Source: an uncultured Pelagibacteraceae bacterium (GTDB lineage Bacteria > Pseudomonadota > Alphaproteobacteria > Pelagibacterales > Pelagibacteraceae). From it: a stretch of DNA of 64,000 bases. A program made the position numbers and the translations under genes. This document shows, in pieces, positions 54,024 to 63,964 of this stretch. The stretch is from assembly GCA_902543295.1 (NCBI GenBank), contig CACBXW010000002.1:181501-245500 (forward strand), written 5' to 3'. Numbering within the stretch: position 1 is the first letter of the stretch; every line of letters starts with the position of its first letter. The notes beneath the pieces are model-generated. The model saw only the letters and a program-made list of their open reading frames with translations, was not told where the DNA came from and did not search any database.

Positions 54024-54863
54024 ATGATTATTTGGTTGGCTTCTTATCCAAAAAGTGGAAATACTTGGGTTAGATCTTTTTTATCTGCTTACTATTATGC
54101 ACCAGATGGAAAATTTACATTTGAATTATTAAAAAATATAAAGCAATTTCCTAGTAAAGATTTTTTTAACAAAGAATTAAAAAGTGTTGATGAGGCGTCT
54201 GAAAATTGGTTAATTGCTCAAAAAAAAATCAAGGAAAATGGTAAATTTTGTTTTCTTAAAACACACAACGTAAACGGGGCATACAAGGGAAGAAGCTTTA
54301 CAAATGGCGATTATACTCTAGGAGCAATTTATATTGTTCGAGATCCAAGAAATGTTCTCACATCTCTGATGAACCATTACTCCATCAGTGAAAAGCAGGC
54401 TTTGAAAATGATTAGTAGTGTTTATAGGAATTTAAGAGATGAAAATAATGATGCAGATTACTCAAGTTATTCGTTTATAAGCTCATGGTCAAATAATTAT
54501 AATTCTTGGAAGTTTTCAAAAAATATAAATACATTATTTGTAAAATATGAAGATTTAGAAAAGGAAAAAGAAAAGACTTTTTTAAAGATAATTAATTTTG
54601 TTAATAAAAACATTCAAAATAATGAGGGCATAAATGAAAAAAAATTTAGATCAGCAATTGAAACAACAGATTTTGAATTATTAAAAAGAAATGAAGAAAA
54701 AGAAGGCTTTGAGGAAGCAATTTTTTCTAAAAAGGAAAAAAAATATAAACCATTTTTCAATTTGGGACACAAAAATAATTATAAAAAACTTTTAAACAGC
54801 AAAACTATAAGACATATAGAAAAAGAATTTAGTAAAGATATGAAAGAATTAAAATATTTATAA
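54024..54863 (+). CDS. Sulfotransferase-domain protein
   Basis: IIWLASYPKSGNTWVRSFLSAY (5'-PSB-like loop), YIVRDPRNVLTSLMNHY. Confidence 0.9.
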   Translation: MIIWLASYPKSGNTWVRSFLSAYYYAPDGKFTFELLKNIKQFPSKDFFNKELKSVDEASENWLIAQKKIKENGKFCFLKTHNVNGAYKGRSFTNGDYTLGAIYIVRDPRNVLTSLMNHYSISEKQALKMISSVYRNLRDENNDADYSSYSFISSWSNNYNSWKFSKNINTLFVKYEDLEKEKEKTFLKIINFVNKNIQNNEGINEKKFRSAIETTDFELLKRNEEKEGFEEAIFSKKEKKYKPFFNLGHKNNYKKLLNSKTIRHIEKEFSKDMKELKYL

Positions 54864-56135
54864 TTAACTTGGTTTATTCATTGAATTAAAAAAGTCAGAA
54901 TTATTTTTAGTTTCTTTCAATTTAGAATTAATAAATTCAATAGCATCCATTGAACCCATTGGAGCTATAATCCTTCTTAAAACATTCATTTTTTGTAAAT
55001 CATTTTTTTCGAAGATCAATTCTTCTCTTCTTGTTCCTGATTTAGTAATGTCAATAGCTGGAAAAATTCTTTTTTCAGAAATTTTTCTGTCTAATATAGT
55101 TTCGCTGTTTCCAGTACCTTTAAACTCTTCAAAAATAACTTCATCCATTCTACTACCAGTATCTATAAGTGCAGTCGCTATTATAGTTAGAGATCCTCCC
55201 TCTTCAATATTTCTAGCTGCACCAAAAAATCTTTTTGGCCTTTGAAGAGCATTTGCGTCTACACCTCCTGTTAATACTTTTCCTGAACTTGGTACCACAG
55301 CATTATACGCTCTACCTAGCCTTGTTATTGAATCTAATAAAATTACAACATCTTTTTTATGTTCAGTTAATCTTTTCGCTTTTTCTATAACCATCTCTGC
55401 GACAGCCACGTGTCTTTGAGCTGGCTCATCAAAAGTTGAACTGATAACTTCACCTTTTACAGTTCTTTGCATATCAGTAACTTCTTCTGGCCTTTCGTCT
55501 ATTAGCAAGACCATTAAATAGCATTCAGGATGATTTGCAGTTATAGAATTTGCGATGCTTTGTAAAATCATTGTTTTTCCTGCTTTAGGTGGTGAAATGA
55601 TTAGTGATCTTTGTCCCTTTCCAATTGGACTTACTAAATCAATCAATCTCGGGGTTAAGTCTACCTTTTTATCAACCTTAACAGCTTCAACTTCCATCAC
55701 TAATTGTTTGTTTGGGTAAAGGGGGGTTAGGTTATCAAAAGCGATCTTATGTTTAAATTTTTCGGTTTCTTCAAAATTAATTTTGCTAACCTGCAACAAT
55801 GCAAAATATCTTTCTCCCTCTTTAGGCGCTCTTATTGGTCCTTCAACTGTATCGCCAGTTCTTAATCCAAATCGTCTTATTTGATTTGGGCTTACATATA
55901 TATCATCTGCTCCAGGTAAATAATTGGACTCCATTGCTCTTAAAAAACCAAAACCATCTTGAAGTAATTGAAGAACTCCACCTCCAGTAATTTCCTCTCC
56001 TTTTTCTGCAAGTTTTTTTAAAATAGCAAAATAAATTTCTTGCCTTCTTAGTGTGCTTGCATTTTCTATTCCTAAGTTTTCCGCTTCTTTTATTAACTGC
56101 TCTGAGCTTTTTTCTTTTAATTCTTGAATATTCAT
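54864..56135 (-). CDS. rho: Transcription termination factor Rho
   Basis: [69 protein letters not shown]. Confidence 0.99.
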   Translation of the reverse strand: MNIQELKEKSSEQLIKEAENLGIENASTLRRQEIYFAILKKLAEKGEEITGGGVLQLLQDGFGFLRAMESNYLPGADDIYVSPNQIRRFGLRTGDTVEGPIRAPKEGERYFALLQVSKINFEETEKFKHKIAFDNLTPLYPNKQLVMEVEAVKVDKKVDLTPRLIDLVSPIGKGQRSLIISPPKAGKTMILQSIANSITANHPECYLMVLLIDERPEEVTDMQRTVKGEVISSTFDEPAQRHVAVAEMVIEKAKRLTEHKKDVVILLDSITRLGRAYNAVVPSSGKVLTGGVDANALQRPKRFFGAARNIEEGGSLTIIATALIDTGSRMDEVIFEEFKGTGNSETILDRKISEKRIFPAIDITKSGTRREELIFEKNDLQKMNVLRRIIAPMGSMDAIEFINSKLKETKNNSDFFNSMNKPS

Positions 56136-56187
56136 ATTGGGAGATTTTAATTAGATTAGTATAATATAGTTATGTGTTAACAGGATT

Positions 56188-56628
56188 TCAACCCCATAAA
56201 GGCTTAAAAACAACAACAAAAACAATCAAAATAAGTAATAATGTAGGTATTTCGTTAATGAGTCTGTAGAATTTGTGACTATGTACATTTTGATCAATTT
56301 TAAATTGGGCAAGAATTCTACCAAGATATAGATGATAAAGTGTTAATATAACTACAAAAATTATTTTTAGTATCATCCAAGTTTGTCCTATTTGTTGAAA
56401 TCCTATACTGTGAATTAATATTACACCAAAAATCCAAGACAAAATCATTGCTGGGGTCATAATGTAAAAAAATAATTTTCTTTCCATTATCTTAAATATT
56501 TCTGAAGTTTTTTTCTCCGAACTGTTTTCAGCGTGATAAACAAAAATTCTAGGTAAATATAAAAGTCCAGCCATCCAAGATATAACGGAAATTAAATGTA
56601 ATGACTTAAATAATAAGTATAAATTCAT
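56188..56628 (-). CDS. hemJ: Protoporphyrinogen oxidase HemJ-like
   Basis: KSLHLISVISWMAGLLYLPRIFVYHAE; next to hemH/hemE. Confidence 0.92.
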   Translation of the reverse strand: MNLYLLFKSLHLISVISWMAGLLYLPRIFVYHAENSSEKKTSEIFKIMERKLFFYIMTPAMILSWIFGVILIHSIGFQQIGQTWMILKIIFVVILTLYHLYLGRILAQFKIDQNVHSHKFYRLINEIPTLLLILIVFVVVFKPLWG

Positions 56629-56630
56629 TA

Positions 56631-57623
56631 TTATATATGTTTTTCAATCAAATTTTTTAACAAAAGTATGTGATCATCGCTGTCATTTAGACAAGGAACC
56701 ATGTCAAAATTTTCTCCACCAGACTCTATGAAGCTCTCTTTGCCTTGTATAAGTATTTCTTCTAATGTTTCGACACAATCAGAAGAAAAGCCCGGACATA
56801 TAGCAAGGACATTTTTTTTTCCTTCTTTTGGGAGCTCTTCTAAAGTTTTGTCTGTATAAGGTTGTAACCATTTCTGTGGTCCAAACCTTGACTGAAATGT
56901 AGTTTTAATTTCAATTGAGTTTAGTTTTTCGGTAATTAGCCTTGTCGTTTTATGACAATAACAATGGTAAGGATCACCTTTGTCAAAATATTTTTTCGGG
57001 ATTCCATGATAAGAAGCCAATATTAAATCTGGTTTCCAATCAATCTCACTGATTTTTTTATTTATAGATTTTACCAATGCCTCTATATACAAAGGATCAG
57101 ATTCATAGTGCGGTATTATTTTTAAGGAAGGCTGCCATCTCATTTTCATGAGTGTTCTATAAACCTCGTCGCAAACTGTGGCTGTAGTAGCCGCAGCATA
57201 TTGAGGGTATAGAGGTAAGATTACTAAATTTTCACATCCCTCTAATTGTAGTTTTTCTATTTTACTTTTAATACTTGGATTTCCGTATCTCATTGCAAAA
57301 TCTATAATTAGATTTTCATTTTTTAGATAGTTAGAAGTCTTTTCCATTTGTTTTTTTGTATAATAAAGTAATGGAGACATATTTTTGTCTTTCATCCAAA
57401 TTTCTTTATATGCTTTAGCTGTTTTAGAGGGTCTAAACGTAAGAATAAAGAGATTAAGAATTATTTGCCAAATAATTGGGTTTACTTCGATTACTCTCCT
57501 GTCGGATAAAAATTCCTTTAAATATTTTCTTATATCAGACCAACTAGTAGAATCAGGAGTTCCTAGATTGATCAATAACACTCCCGTCTTTCCAAATTTT
57601 ATTGGTGGGTGTTCTTCTTTCAT
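56631..57623 (-). CDS. hemH: Ferrochelatase
   Basis: VLLINLGTPDS, LPLYPQYAAAT, SYHGIPKKYFDKGDPY. Confidence 0.97.
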   Translation of the reverse strand: MKEEHPPIKFGKTGVLLINLGTPDSTSWSDIRKYLKEFLSDRRVIEVNPIIWQIILNLFILTFRPSKTAKAYKEIWMKDKNMSPLLYYTKKQMEKTSNYLKNENLIIDFAMRYGNPSIKSKIEKLQLEGCENLVILPLYPQYAAATTATVCDEVYRTLMKMRWQPSLKIIPHYESDPLYIEALVKSINKKISEIDWKPDLILASYHGIPKKYFDKGDPYHCYCHKTTRLITEKLNSIEIKTTFQSRFGPQKWLQPYTDKTLEELPKEGKKNVLAICPGFSSDCVETLEEILIQGKESFIESGGENFDMVPCLNDSDDHILLLKNLIEKHI

Positions 57624-58621
57624 TTATAATTTCTCACTGTTTGTACAAGTTCATAAACCATATCAACTTCAGTTTCAGGCAAAATGCCATGACCCAAGTT
57701 AAAGACGTAAGGATGGTCTTTAAATATATTCAGATACTTCTTAATTTGTTTTCTTAGGTTTTCTTTATCGGATAAAAGGATCTTTGGATCTAAACCTCCC
57801 TGTACTGGCACATCCAAATATTTAATTAAATTTTCAGGATCTACGTTATAATCAATATTTATCATACTAGGCTTAACAATATTAGTGAATTTAATATAAT
57901 CAGTGATGCCTCTAGGGAAACATATAACAGGTACACCTAAATTTTTTACATGGTTTACAAGAGATAAGGTTGGATTATATAAAAATTTATCAAAGTTATT
58001 TTGTATTAAACCAGCCCAACTATCAAATATTTGAATTATTGTAGCACCAGCTTTTATTTGGTTTTCAATATGAATTTTAATAAATTTATCCAACAAAGTT
58101 AAAATTTCATTAATTATAACCTCGTCTTTAAAAAAATCATAAGATAGTCCATTCTTAGGTGAAACTTTGTTTACCATATATACCAAAAGCGTCCATGGGG
58201 CCCCTACAAAACCAATTAAATCTTTGTTTTTGAGATCATTACTATTTTTAAGATTAGACAATAGTTTATATACAGGGGATAATTTTTCTGTTAGATCCTT
58301 CCTACTTACACTTGCGAGTTTATTTAATTCAAAAGCTCCTAGACTTGGACCAAAATTTTTTTTAAACTCAACAATCTGACCCATACCATGTGGTATCATT
58401 AGTATATCTGAGAATATTATTGCAGCATCAAAACCAAATCTTTTTATCGGCTGTAATGTTATTTCTTCAGCTAAAGTATGATTTAAGCATAATTTTATGA
58501 AATCTGGGTTTGCTTTTCTAATTTCTCTGAATTCTGGTAGATATCTGCCAGCTTGCCTCATTAACCATACTGGATTAACCTTAGTGTTTTTGTTTATCAA
58601 ACATTCTTTTATTGGTGTCAT
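57620..58621 (-). CDS. hemE: Uroporphyrinogen decarboxylase
   Basis: PVWLMRQAGRYLPEFREIR, FVGAPWTLLVYM, FNLGHGILPETEVDMV. Confidence 0.98.
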   Translation of the reverse strand: MTPIKECLINKNTKVNPVWLMRQAGRYLPEFREIRKANPDFIKLCLNHTLAEEITLQPIKRFGFDAAIIFSDILMIPHGMGQIVEFKKNFGPSLGAFELNKLASVSRKDLTEKLSPVYKLLSNLKNSNDLKNKDLIGFVGAPWTLLVYMVNKVSPKNGLSYDFFKDEVIINEILTLLDKFIKIHIENQIKAGATIIQIFDSWAGLIQNNFDKFLYNPTLSLVNHVKNLGVPVICFPRGITDYIKFTNIVKPSMINIDYNVDPENLIKYLDVPVQGGLDPKILLSDKENLRKQIKKYLNIFKDHPYVFNLGHGILPETEVDMVYELVQTVRNYK

Positions 58622-58903
58622 TTATATTAAGATAATTATATTTAGTATTTATTATTAGTATGTATTGTTGATAACGTAAATTACTCAATTTCAACACTTT
58701 ATTAACTTTTTTTACATCTCACTGGCTAAAAAACCCTTTAAAAACAAGTCTATTTAATTATTTTACAAAACTTTAAAATTGTTAATAAGTTATCCACATT
58801 AATTTTAAATGTTAATTAAATGAGTAAAAAAAATGTTTCTTTTAGAATTTTACTAATTGAAAATGATTTCTTAATTTTAAATTAATTTATAAACAAATTA
58901 TAC
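58622..58903. other. oriC: Putative chromosomal replication origin (oriC)
   Basis: Longest non-coding gap in the window (282 bp), between hemE and the RP001/DUF299 homolog as in Caulobacter and Rickettsia; perfect DnaA box TTATCCACA 58790-58798, near-match TTATCAACA on the minus strand 58666-58674; parAB/parS nearby. Confidence 0.75.
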
Positions 58904-59725
58904 ATGAAAAATACACATCAAATATTCTTGATTTCTGACTCAACGGGTGAGACATTGGACAGAATTTTTATGGCTTTAAAAGCCCAATTTAATAACTTTA
59001 ATTATGAACTAAATCAATTTTCTTTTACAAGAACAGAGAGCCAAATATCAACAATACTTAAAAATGCAAAAGAACAAGACAGCCCTATCATATTATACAC
59101 TGTGGTTAATAGTAAACTTGCAAAGTTTTTAGCTGAAGAAGCAAATAGAATTAGCGTGCCTTGTTTTGGCGTTCTAGGAGATTTGATTTTAAATTTTTCA
59201 AAAATTCTTAATCAAAAAGCAACTCATAAACCTAGTGGTCAACACGCTCTAGACGATGAATATTACAAAAGAATTGAAGCAATTCAATTTACAATGAACC
59301 ATGATGATGGCAATCAAACAGGAAATATACTTGAGTCAGATATTATATTAATAGGTGTTAGTAGAACAAGTAAAACACCAACTTCTATTTATTTGGCTAA
59401 TAAGGGATTAAAAACTGCTAATATTCCATTAGTAAATGAAATGCAAATACCTAAAGATGTGACCGAGTCAAGCAACCTATGTGTTGTTGGATTAGTAACA
59501 GAAGCTGAAAGATTGTTTGATATTCGTCGTAATAGATTAAATTCGCTCAGGGAAAAAGAAGCATCCGATTACACAGACTTAGAAAAAATTAAAATTGAAG
59601 TAGAACAATCAAAAAAAATCTTTAAAAAAAATAAATGGCCCACGATAGATGTAACAAGAAAGTCAGTTGAAGAAACTGCTGCATCAATTATCAAAATATA
59701 TGAAATAAAAAATAAAAATGCATAA
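58904..59725 (+). CDS. ppsR: Pyruvate,phosphate dikinase regulatory protein (DUF299; RP001-like)
   Basis: HQIFLISDSTGETLDRI, HKPSGQHALDDEYYKRIEAIQFTMNHDDG, ILIGVSRTSKTPTSIYLANKG. Confidence 0.95.
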   Translation: MKNTHQIFLISDSTGETLDRIFMALKAQFNNFNYELNQFSFTRTESQISTILKNAKEQDSPIILYTVVNSKLAKFLAEEANRISVPCFGVLGDLILNFSKILNQKATHKPSGQHALDDEYYKRIEAIQFTMNHDDGNQTGNILESDIILIGVSRTSKTPTSIYLANKGLKTANIPLVNEMQIPKDVTESSNLCVVGLVTEAERLFDIRRNRLNSLREKEASDYTDLEKIKIEVEQSKKIFKKNKWPTIDVTRKSVEETAASIIKIYEIKNKNA

Positions 59726-60299
59726 ATTAGTTTTGGCGTCAAAAAGTAAGGTAAGATATCAAATTCTGGTAAAACATAGTATTGACTGCAAGGTAGAACA
59801 CTCAAATATTGATGAAGAACCAGTAAAACAAAGCTTATTAAATGAAGGCGCAACTCCAGAAATTATCTCAAAAAATTTAGCTGAATTGAAAGCAAACAAA
59901 GTAAGCCAAAGATTGGTTGACCAGTTAGTGTTGGGAGCTGACAGCGTTATAGACTTAAACGGTGAATTGATTTCTAAACCAGAAAATAGAGAGCAAGCAT
60001 TCAATATTTTGAAAAAATTAAATGGAAAAATACATCATTTAATAAGTTCTGTGTGTATTTCAAAAAATGGTTCAATGATATGGAATTATACAGACAAAGC
60101 AAATTTAACTATGAAAAAATTTAATGATGGTGATTTAAAAGAGTATTTAAACAAAATATCAGATGAAGCTTTATATTCTTATAATGTCTACCAAATAGAA
60201 GGTGAAGGAAAAAATTTATTTTCTAAAATTGATGGAGATCAAAATACTATTATGGGTCTTCCTGTTGATGAAATTAAACAATATATCGAAAGTTTATAG
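59718..60299 (+). CDS. maf: Maf-family nucleotide pyrophosphatase
   Basis: LVLASKSKVRYQIL, VLGADSVID, NVYQIEGEGKNLFSKIDGDQNTIMGLPVDE. Confidence 0.95.
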   Translation: MHKLVLASKSKVRYQILVKHSIDCKVEHSNIDEEPVKQSLLNEGATPEIISKNLAELKANKVSQRLVDQLVLGADSVIDLNGELISKPENREQAFNILKKLNGKIHHLISSVCISKNGSMIWNYTDKANLTMKKFNDGDLKEYLNKISDEALYSYNVYQIEGEGKNLFSKIDGDQNTIMGLPVDEIKQYIESL

Positions 60300-61093
60300 T
60301 GAAAAAATATTTAGTTGTTGGAAATCCTGTTGAACATTCACTATCACCAAAACTACATAATTATTGGTTAAGTTCTAATAAAATTGATGCGATTTATGGG
60401 AAATTGCAGGCATATGATCATGATTTGGAAGAGTTGTGTAGCAGTATTAAAAATGGCCAGATAAACGGGCTTAATATTACAGTCCCTTTCAAAAAAAAAA
60501 TTATACCTCATTTAGATGTACTAAGCGGTCATGCATTAAGGACTCAATCTGTGAATACAGTTTGTCTGAATAATGGAAATGTTACTGGTTATAATACCGA
60601 TATAGAAGGGTTTGAACTTAGTCTCAAAGCATTGGATTACGATGTTAGTGATAAAAAGGTAATGATCTTGGGGGCAGGAGGAGTTGTACCTTCAATTATA
60701 TATGCCTTAAAAAAAATGAATGCTCCACAAATTTATTTAAGTAATAGAACTAAAGAGAAGGCACAGATTTTAAAAAAATTATTTGATGGACTAGAAGTTA
60801 TAGATTGGGGAATTCTCCCTGATTTTGATATGATTATTAATGCTACTAGCCTTGGGTTAAAGGAAAACGATAAATTTGAAATTGATTTTTTAAAAGCTGG
60901 AAACAATAAACTGTTTTTTGATGTTATTTATAATCCATTTAACACTGATTTTTCTAAAGCTGGAAATAAACCGGGAAATATAATTGAGAATGGTTTAAAT
61001 ATGTTTCTCTTTCAGGCACAAAAAGCATTTAGTATATGGCATAATATTGAACCAAAGATTGATCAAAAAGTTATAAAATTTTTAGAAAGTTAA
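60299..61093 (+). CDS. aroE: Shikimate dehydrogenase
   Basis: VVGNPVEHSLSPKLHN, GLNITVPFK, NTDIEGFE, ILGAGG. Confidence 0.96.
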   Translation: MKKYLVVGNPVEHSLSPKLHNYWLSSNKIDAIYGKLQAYDHDLEELCSSIKNGQINGLNITVPFKKKIIPHLDVLSGHALRTQSVNTVCLNNGNVTGYNTDIEGFELSLKALDYDVSDKKVMILGAGGVVPSIIYALKKMNAPQIYLSNRTKEKAQILKKLFDGLEVIDWGILPDFDMIINATSLGLKENDKFEIDFLKAGNNKLFFDVIYNPFNTDFSKAGNKPGNIIENGLNMFLFQAQKAFSIWHNIEPKIDQKVIKFLES

Positions 61094-61098
61094 TTTTT

Positions 61099-61839
61099 GT
61101 GAGACTTAATAATAAAATTGCAATAATAACAGGTTCAGCTTCTGGTTTTGGTAAAGGAATAGCAAAAAAGTTTACCGAAGAAGGTGCCAATTTAATATTA
61201 GTTGATGTAAATTATAAATTATTAAAGGAAGTTTCTAAGAATTTATCTCAAGACTATTTTGTTGCTGATGTATCTAAAGCATCAAATTTTAATTCTCTAC
61301 TAAAATATGCTTATAAAAAGTACAATTCTGTGGATATATTTGTAAATAATGCCGGCATTACTCACAAACCCAAACCTATGGAAACTGTAACAGAAAAAGA
61401 ATTTGATAAAGTATTTAGTGTAAATGCAAAGTCAGTTTACTATTGTGGAAAATATTTTGTGCCAAGAATGAAAAAAATAAAGAGAGGAGTCATCCTAAAT
61501 GTTGCGTCAACGGCAGGATTATCTCCAAGACCTAAATTAAATTGGTATAACGCAAGCAAAGGCTGGATGATTACTGCAACAAAGGCCATGGCTGTAGAAT
61601 TGGCCCCATTTAATGTGCGTGTTAATGCTATAGCGCCGGTAGCCGGAAAAACACCATTATTAAAATCATTTATGGGAGGTAATACGCAAAAAAAAAAACA
61701 AACTTTCTTATCTACAATCCCACTAGGTAGATTTTCTACTCCTCAAGATATGGGGAATGCTGCTTGTTTTTTATGTTCTGATGAAGCAAGTATGATAACA
61801 GGAACAGTTCTGGAAGTTGATGGTGGGAGATGTATTTAA
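61099..61839 (+). CDS. Short-chain dehydrogenase/reductase
   Basis: AIITGSASGFGKGIA, NNAGITHKPK, YNASKGWM, MITGTVLEVDGGRCI. Confidence 0.93.
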   Translation: MRLNNKIAIITGSASGFGKGIAKKFTEEGANLILVDVNYKLLKEVSKNLSQDYFVADVSKASNFNSLLKYAYKKYNSVDIFVNNAGITHKPKPMETVTEKEFDKVFSVNAKSVYYCGKYFVPRMKKIKRGVILNVASTAGLSPRPKLNWYNASKGWMITATKAMAVELAPFNVRVNAIAPVAGKTPLLKSFMGGNTQKKKQTFLSTIPLGRFSTPQDMGNAACFLCSDEASMITGTVLEVDGGRCI

Positions 61840-61845
61840 TTTGAA

Positions 61846-62433
61846 ATGATTAGAATAGGAGTTATTGGAGGGATTGGATCTGGCAAATCTTTTATATCTA
61901 AACTTTTCAAATCACCAGTTTTTAACGCAGATAGGGAAGTAGAATTACTATACAAAAATAATTTGGAGTGTTACAAAAGATTAAAAAATAAACTCCCTAG
62001 ATTTGTTAAATCTTTACCAATATCAAAAAGTCAACTAATAAAAGCAATTAACGAAGATAAAAAAAATCTGAAAAGGATATCTTCTGTAGTTCATCCACTA
62101 GTTAGAAAAAAATTGAAATCATTTTTAAATAAAAATAAGAAAAATAAAATTATAGTTTTAGATATTCCCTTATTAATAGAAAATAAACTTTATAATAAAA
62201 AAGATATTTTAATATTTGTTAAATCTAATCAAAATAAAGTAATAAATAGATTAAGAAAAAGAAAAAATTTTAACAAAAAATTACTTTTAAATTTAAGAAA
62301 AAACCAAACCAATCTGTTAAAAAAAAGAAAATTAGCAAATTATATTGTCGATAATAATTTTAGTCCAAATATAATGCAAAAAAAAATTAATTTGCTAAAG
62401 AATAAAATTTTAGATGAAAGAAATAGTACTTGA
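61846..62433 (+). CDS. coaE: Dephospho-CoA kinase
   Basis: IGVIGGIGSGKSFISKLF, VVHPLVRKKL, LDIPLLIE. Confidence 0.93.
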   Translation: MIRIGVIGGIGSGKSFISKLFKSPVFNADREVELLYKNNLECYKRLKNKLPRFVKSLPISKSQLIKAINEDKKNLKRISSVVHPLVRKKLKSFLNKNKKNKIIVLDIPLLIENKLYNKKDILIFVKSNQNKVINRLRKRKNFNKKLLLNLRKNQTNLLKKRKLANYIVDNNFSPNIMQKKINLLKNKILDERNST

Positions 62434-63079
62434 CACTGAAACCACGGGTCTTTCGGTAAAAGATGGGCATAGAATAGTAGAAATTGGTTGTATAGAAATT
62501 GAAAATTTAATACCAACCAAAAATGTTTTTCATTGTTATCTAAATCCTGAAAGAAAAGTTTCTGAGAGTGCATTAAAAGTTCACGGATACACAGATGAAT
62601 TTTTAGCTGATAAAAAAAAATTTAACGAAATTGCTGATGATTTCTTAAAATTTATAGAAGGTAAAAAAATTATAATTCATAATGCAGAATTTGATATAGG
62701 TCATCTCAATAATGAACTTTCATTAATTAAAAAAGAAAAAATTACAAAGGAAAATGTGATAGATACACTTGAAATTGCTAGAAACAAATTTCCAGGTTCA
62801 GGGATAAGTTTAGATGCATTGTGCAAGAGATTTAGAATTGATAATTCCAATAGAAAAAAACACACAGCTTTAGTTGATTGTGAGTTATTATCAAAAGTAT
62901 ATATAAATTTATTAGATCAGAAAGAACCAAAATTTCAGTTCATTAACAACAAGGAAAAAAGTTTCTATAAAAAAAATGTTTTAAAAAATTATTCAAAAAT
63001 AGTTATAAAACCTACTTCTGAAGAATTAATAAATCATAAAAAATTCTTAGATAAGGAACTAAAAAAAAATTATTATTAG
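62414..63079 (+). CDS. dnaQ: DNA polymerase III epsilon subunit
   Basis: EIVLDTETTGLSVKDGHRIVEIGCIEI, HNAEFDIGHLN, HTALVDCELLSKVY. Confidence 0.97.
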   Translation: MKEIVLDTETTGLSVKDGHRIVEIGCIEIENLIPTKNVFHCYLNPERKVSESALKVHGYTDEFLADKKKFNEIADDFLKFIEGKKIIIHNAEFDIGHLNNELSLIKKEKITKENVIDTLEIARNKFPGSGISLDALCKRFRIDNSNRKKHTALVDCELLSKVYINLLDQKEPKFQFINNKEKSFYKKNVLKNYSKIVIKPTSEELINHKKFLDKELKKNYY

Positions 63080-63507
63080 TTATATTTTTGATTATATAAT
63101 TTTTCAAAGTCTACTTTCTTTTCTAATATTAAGTTTGGAAATCCAGAGTTTTTAATTATATTTAAAAATATTTTTTCTAATTCTGGATAAATTTTATTTT
63201 GGATATCAACAAGAATAATTCTCTCTAATTCTTTTTTTTTTAAATCTTTATCTATTATTTTTGCAACTGTTGCATAACTTATTTCAAAATAAGATTTTCT
63301 TTTATTATTTGACGGGTCTTTGTAATGTAATTTTGTTAAAACCTCTATAACATCATTTTGCATTGGCTGTGTTGTTACATTGATACCAAGGGTGTATTTA
63401 GTTATATATTCTTTACTAAACACAAAGGTCTGAACGTCTGGAATTTCTACTGAAAGATCTTTTATATAATTTAATAAAATTTTAAATTTTTTTGTCATCG
63501 TCTTCAC
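63076..63507 (-). CDS. secB: Protein-export chaperone SecB
   Basis: YIKDLSVEIPDVQTFVF; dnaQ-secB-fxsA synteny. Confidence 0.92.
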   Translation of the reverse strand: MKTMTKKFKILLNYIKDLSVEIPDVQTFVFSKEYITKYTLGINVTTQPMQNDVIEVLTKLHYKDPSNNKRKSYFEISYATVAKIIDKDLKKKELERIILVDIQNKIYPELEKIFLNIIKNSGFPNLILEKKVDFEKLYNQKYN

Positions 63508-63907
63508 CTAATTCTTCAAATTCTCCATCTATGTAGGTTTTTTCTCTCCTCTTTTCGTATTTATTTTTACTAACAAATTTTGCTAATATAATCTTTCTTG
63601 TGAATGGTACGATTAATAAAACTCCAATTAGATCTGTTGCAAATCCTGGTATGATTAATAATAATGCTGCGAAGGCTAGAGTAGCACCTGAAATTATTTC
63701 ATACACCGGAATTTCATTTTTAATTAATTGCCTCATGCCAGATTTTAAAGTGTTAAATCCTTCATATCTAGCGTAAGCAATTCCTGCAATCGCAGTACCG
63801 AATATTAGTAAAATTGTATTAAAAGCTCCGATTTGAGATCCAATTTTAATAAATAAGTAGATTTCTATTAGAGGAGTCCCAATTATTAAAATTAATAGTG
63901 TGTTCAT
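63482..63907 (-). CDS. fxsA: FxsA family membrane protein
   Basis: LILIIGTPLIEIYLFIKIGSQIGAFNTILLIFGTAIAGIAYARYEG. Confidence 0.93.
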   Translation of the reverse strand: MNTLLILIIGTPLIEIYLFIKIGSQIGAFNTILLIFGTAIAGIAYARYEGFNTLKSGMRQLIKNEIPVYEIISGATLAFAALLLIIPGFATDLIGVLLIVPFTRKIILAKFVSKNKYEKRREKTYIDGEFEELGEDDDKKI

Positions 63908-63964
63908 TTGTCTATTATCTAATTAGCAGGTTGAAATTATCAACATAGTAAATATTATACTCAT

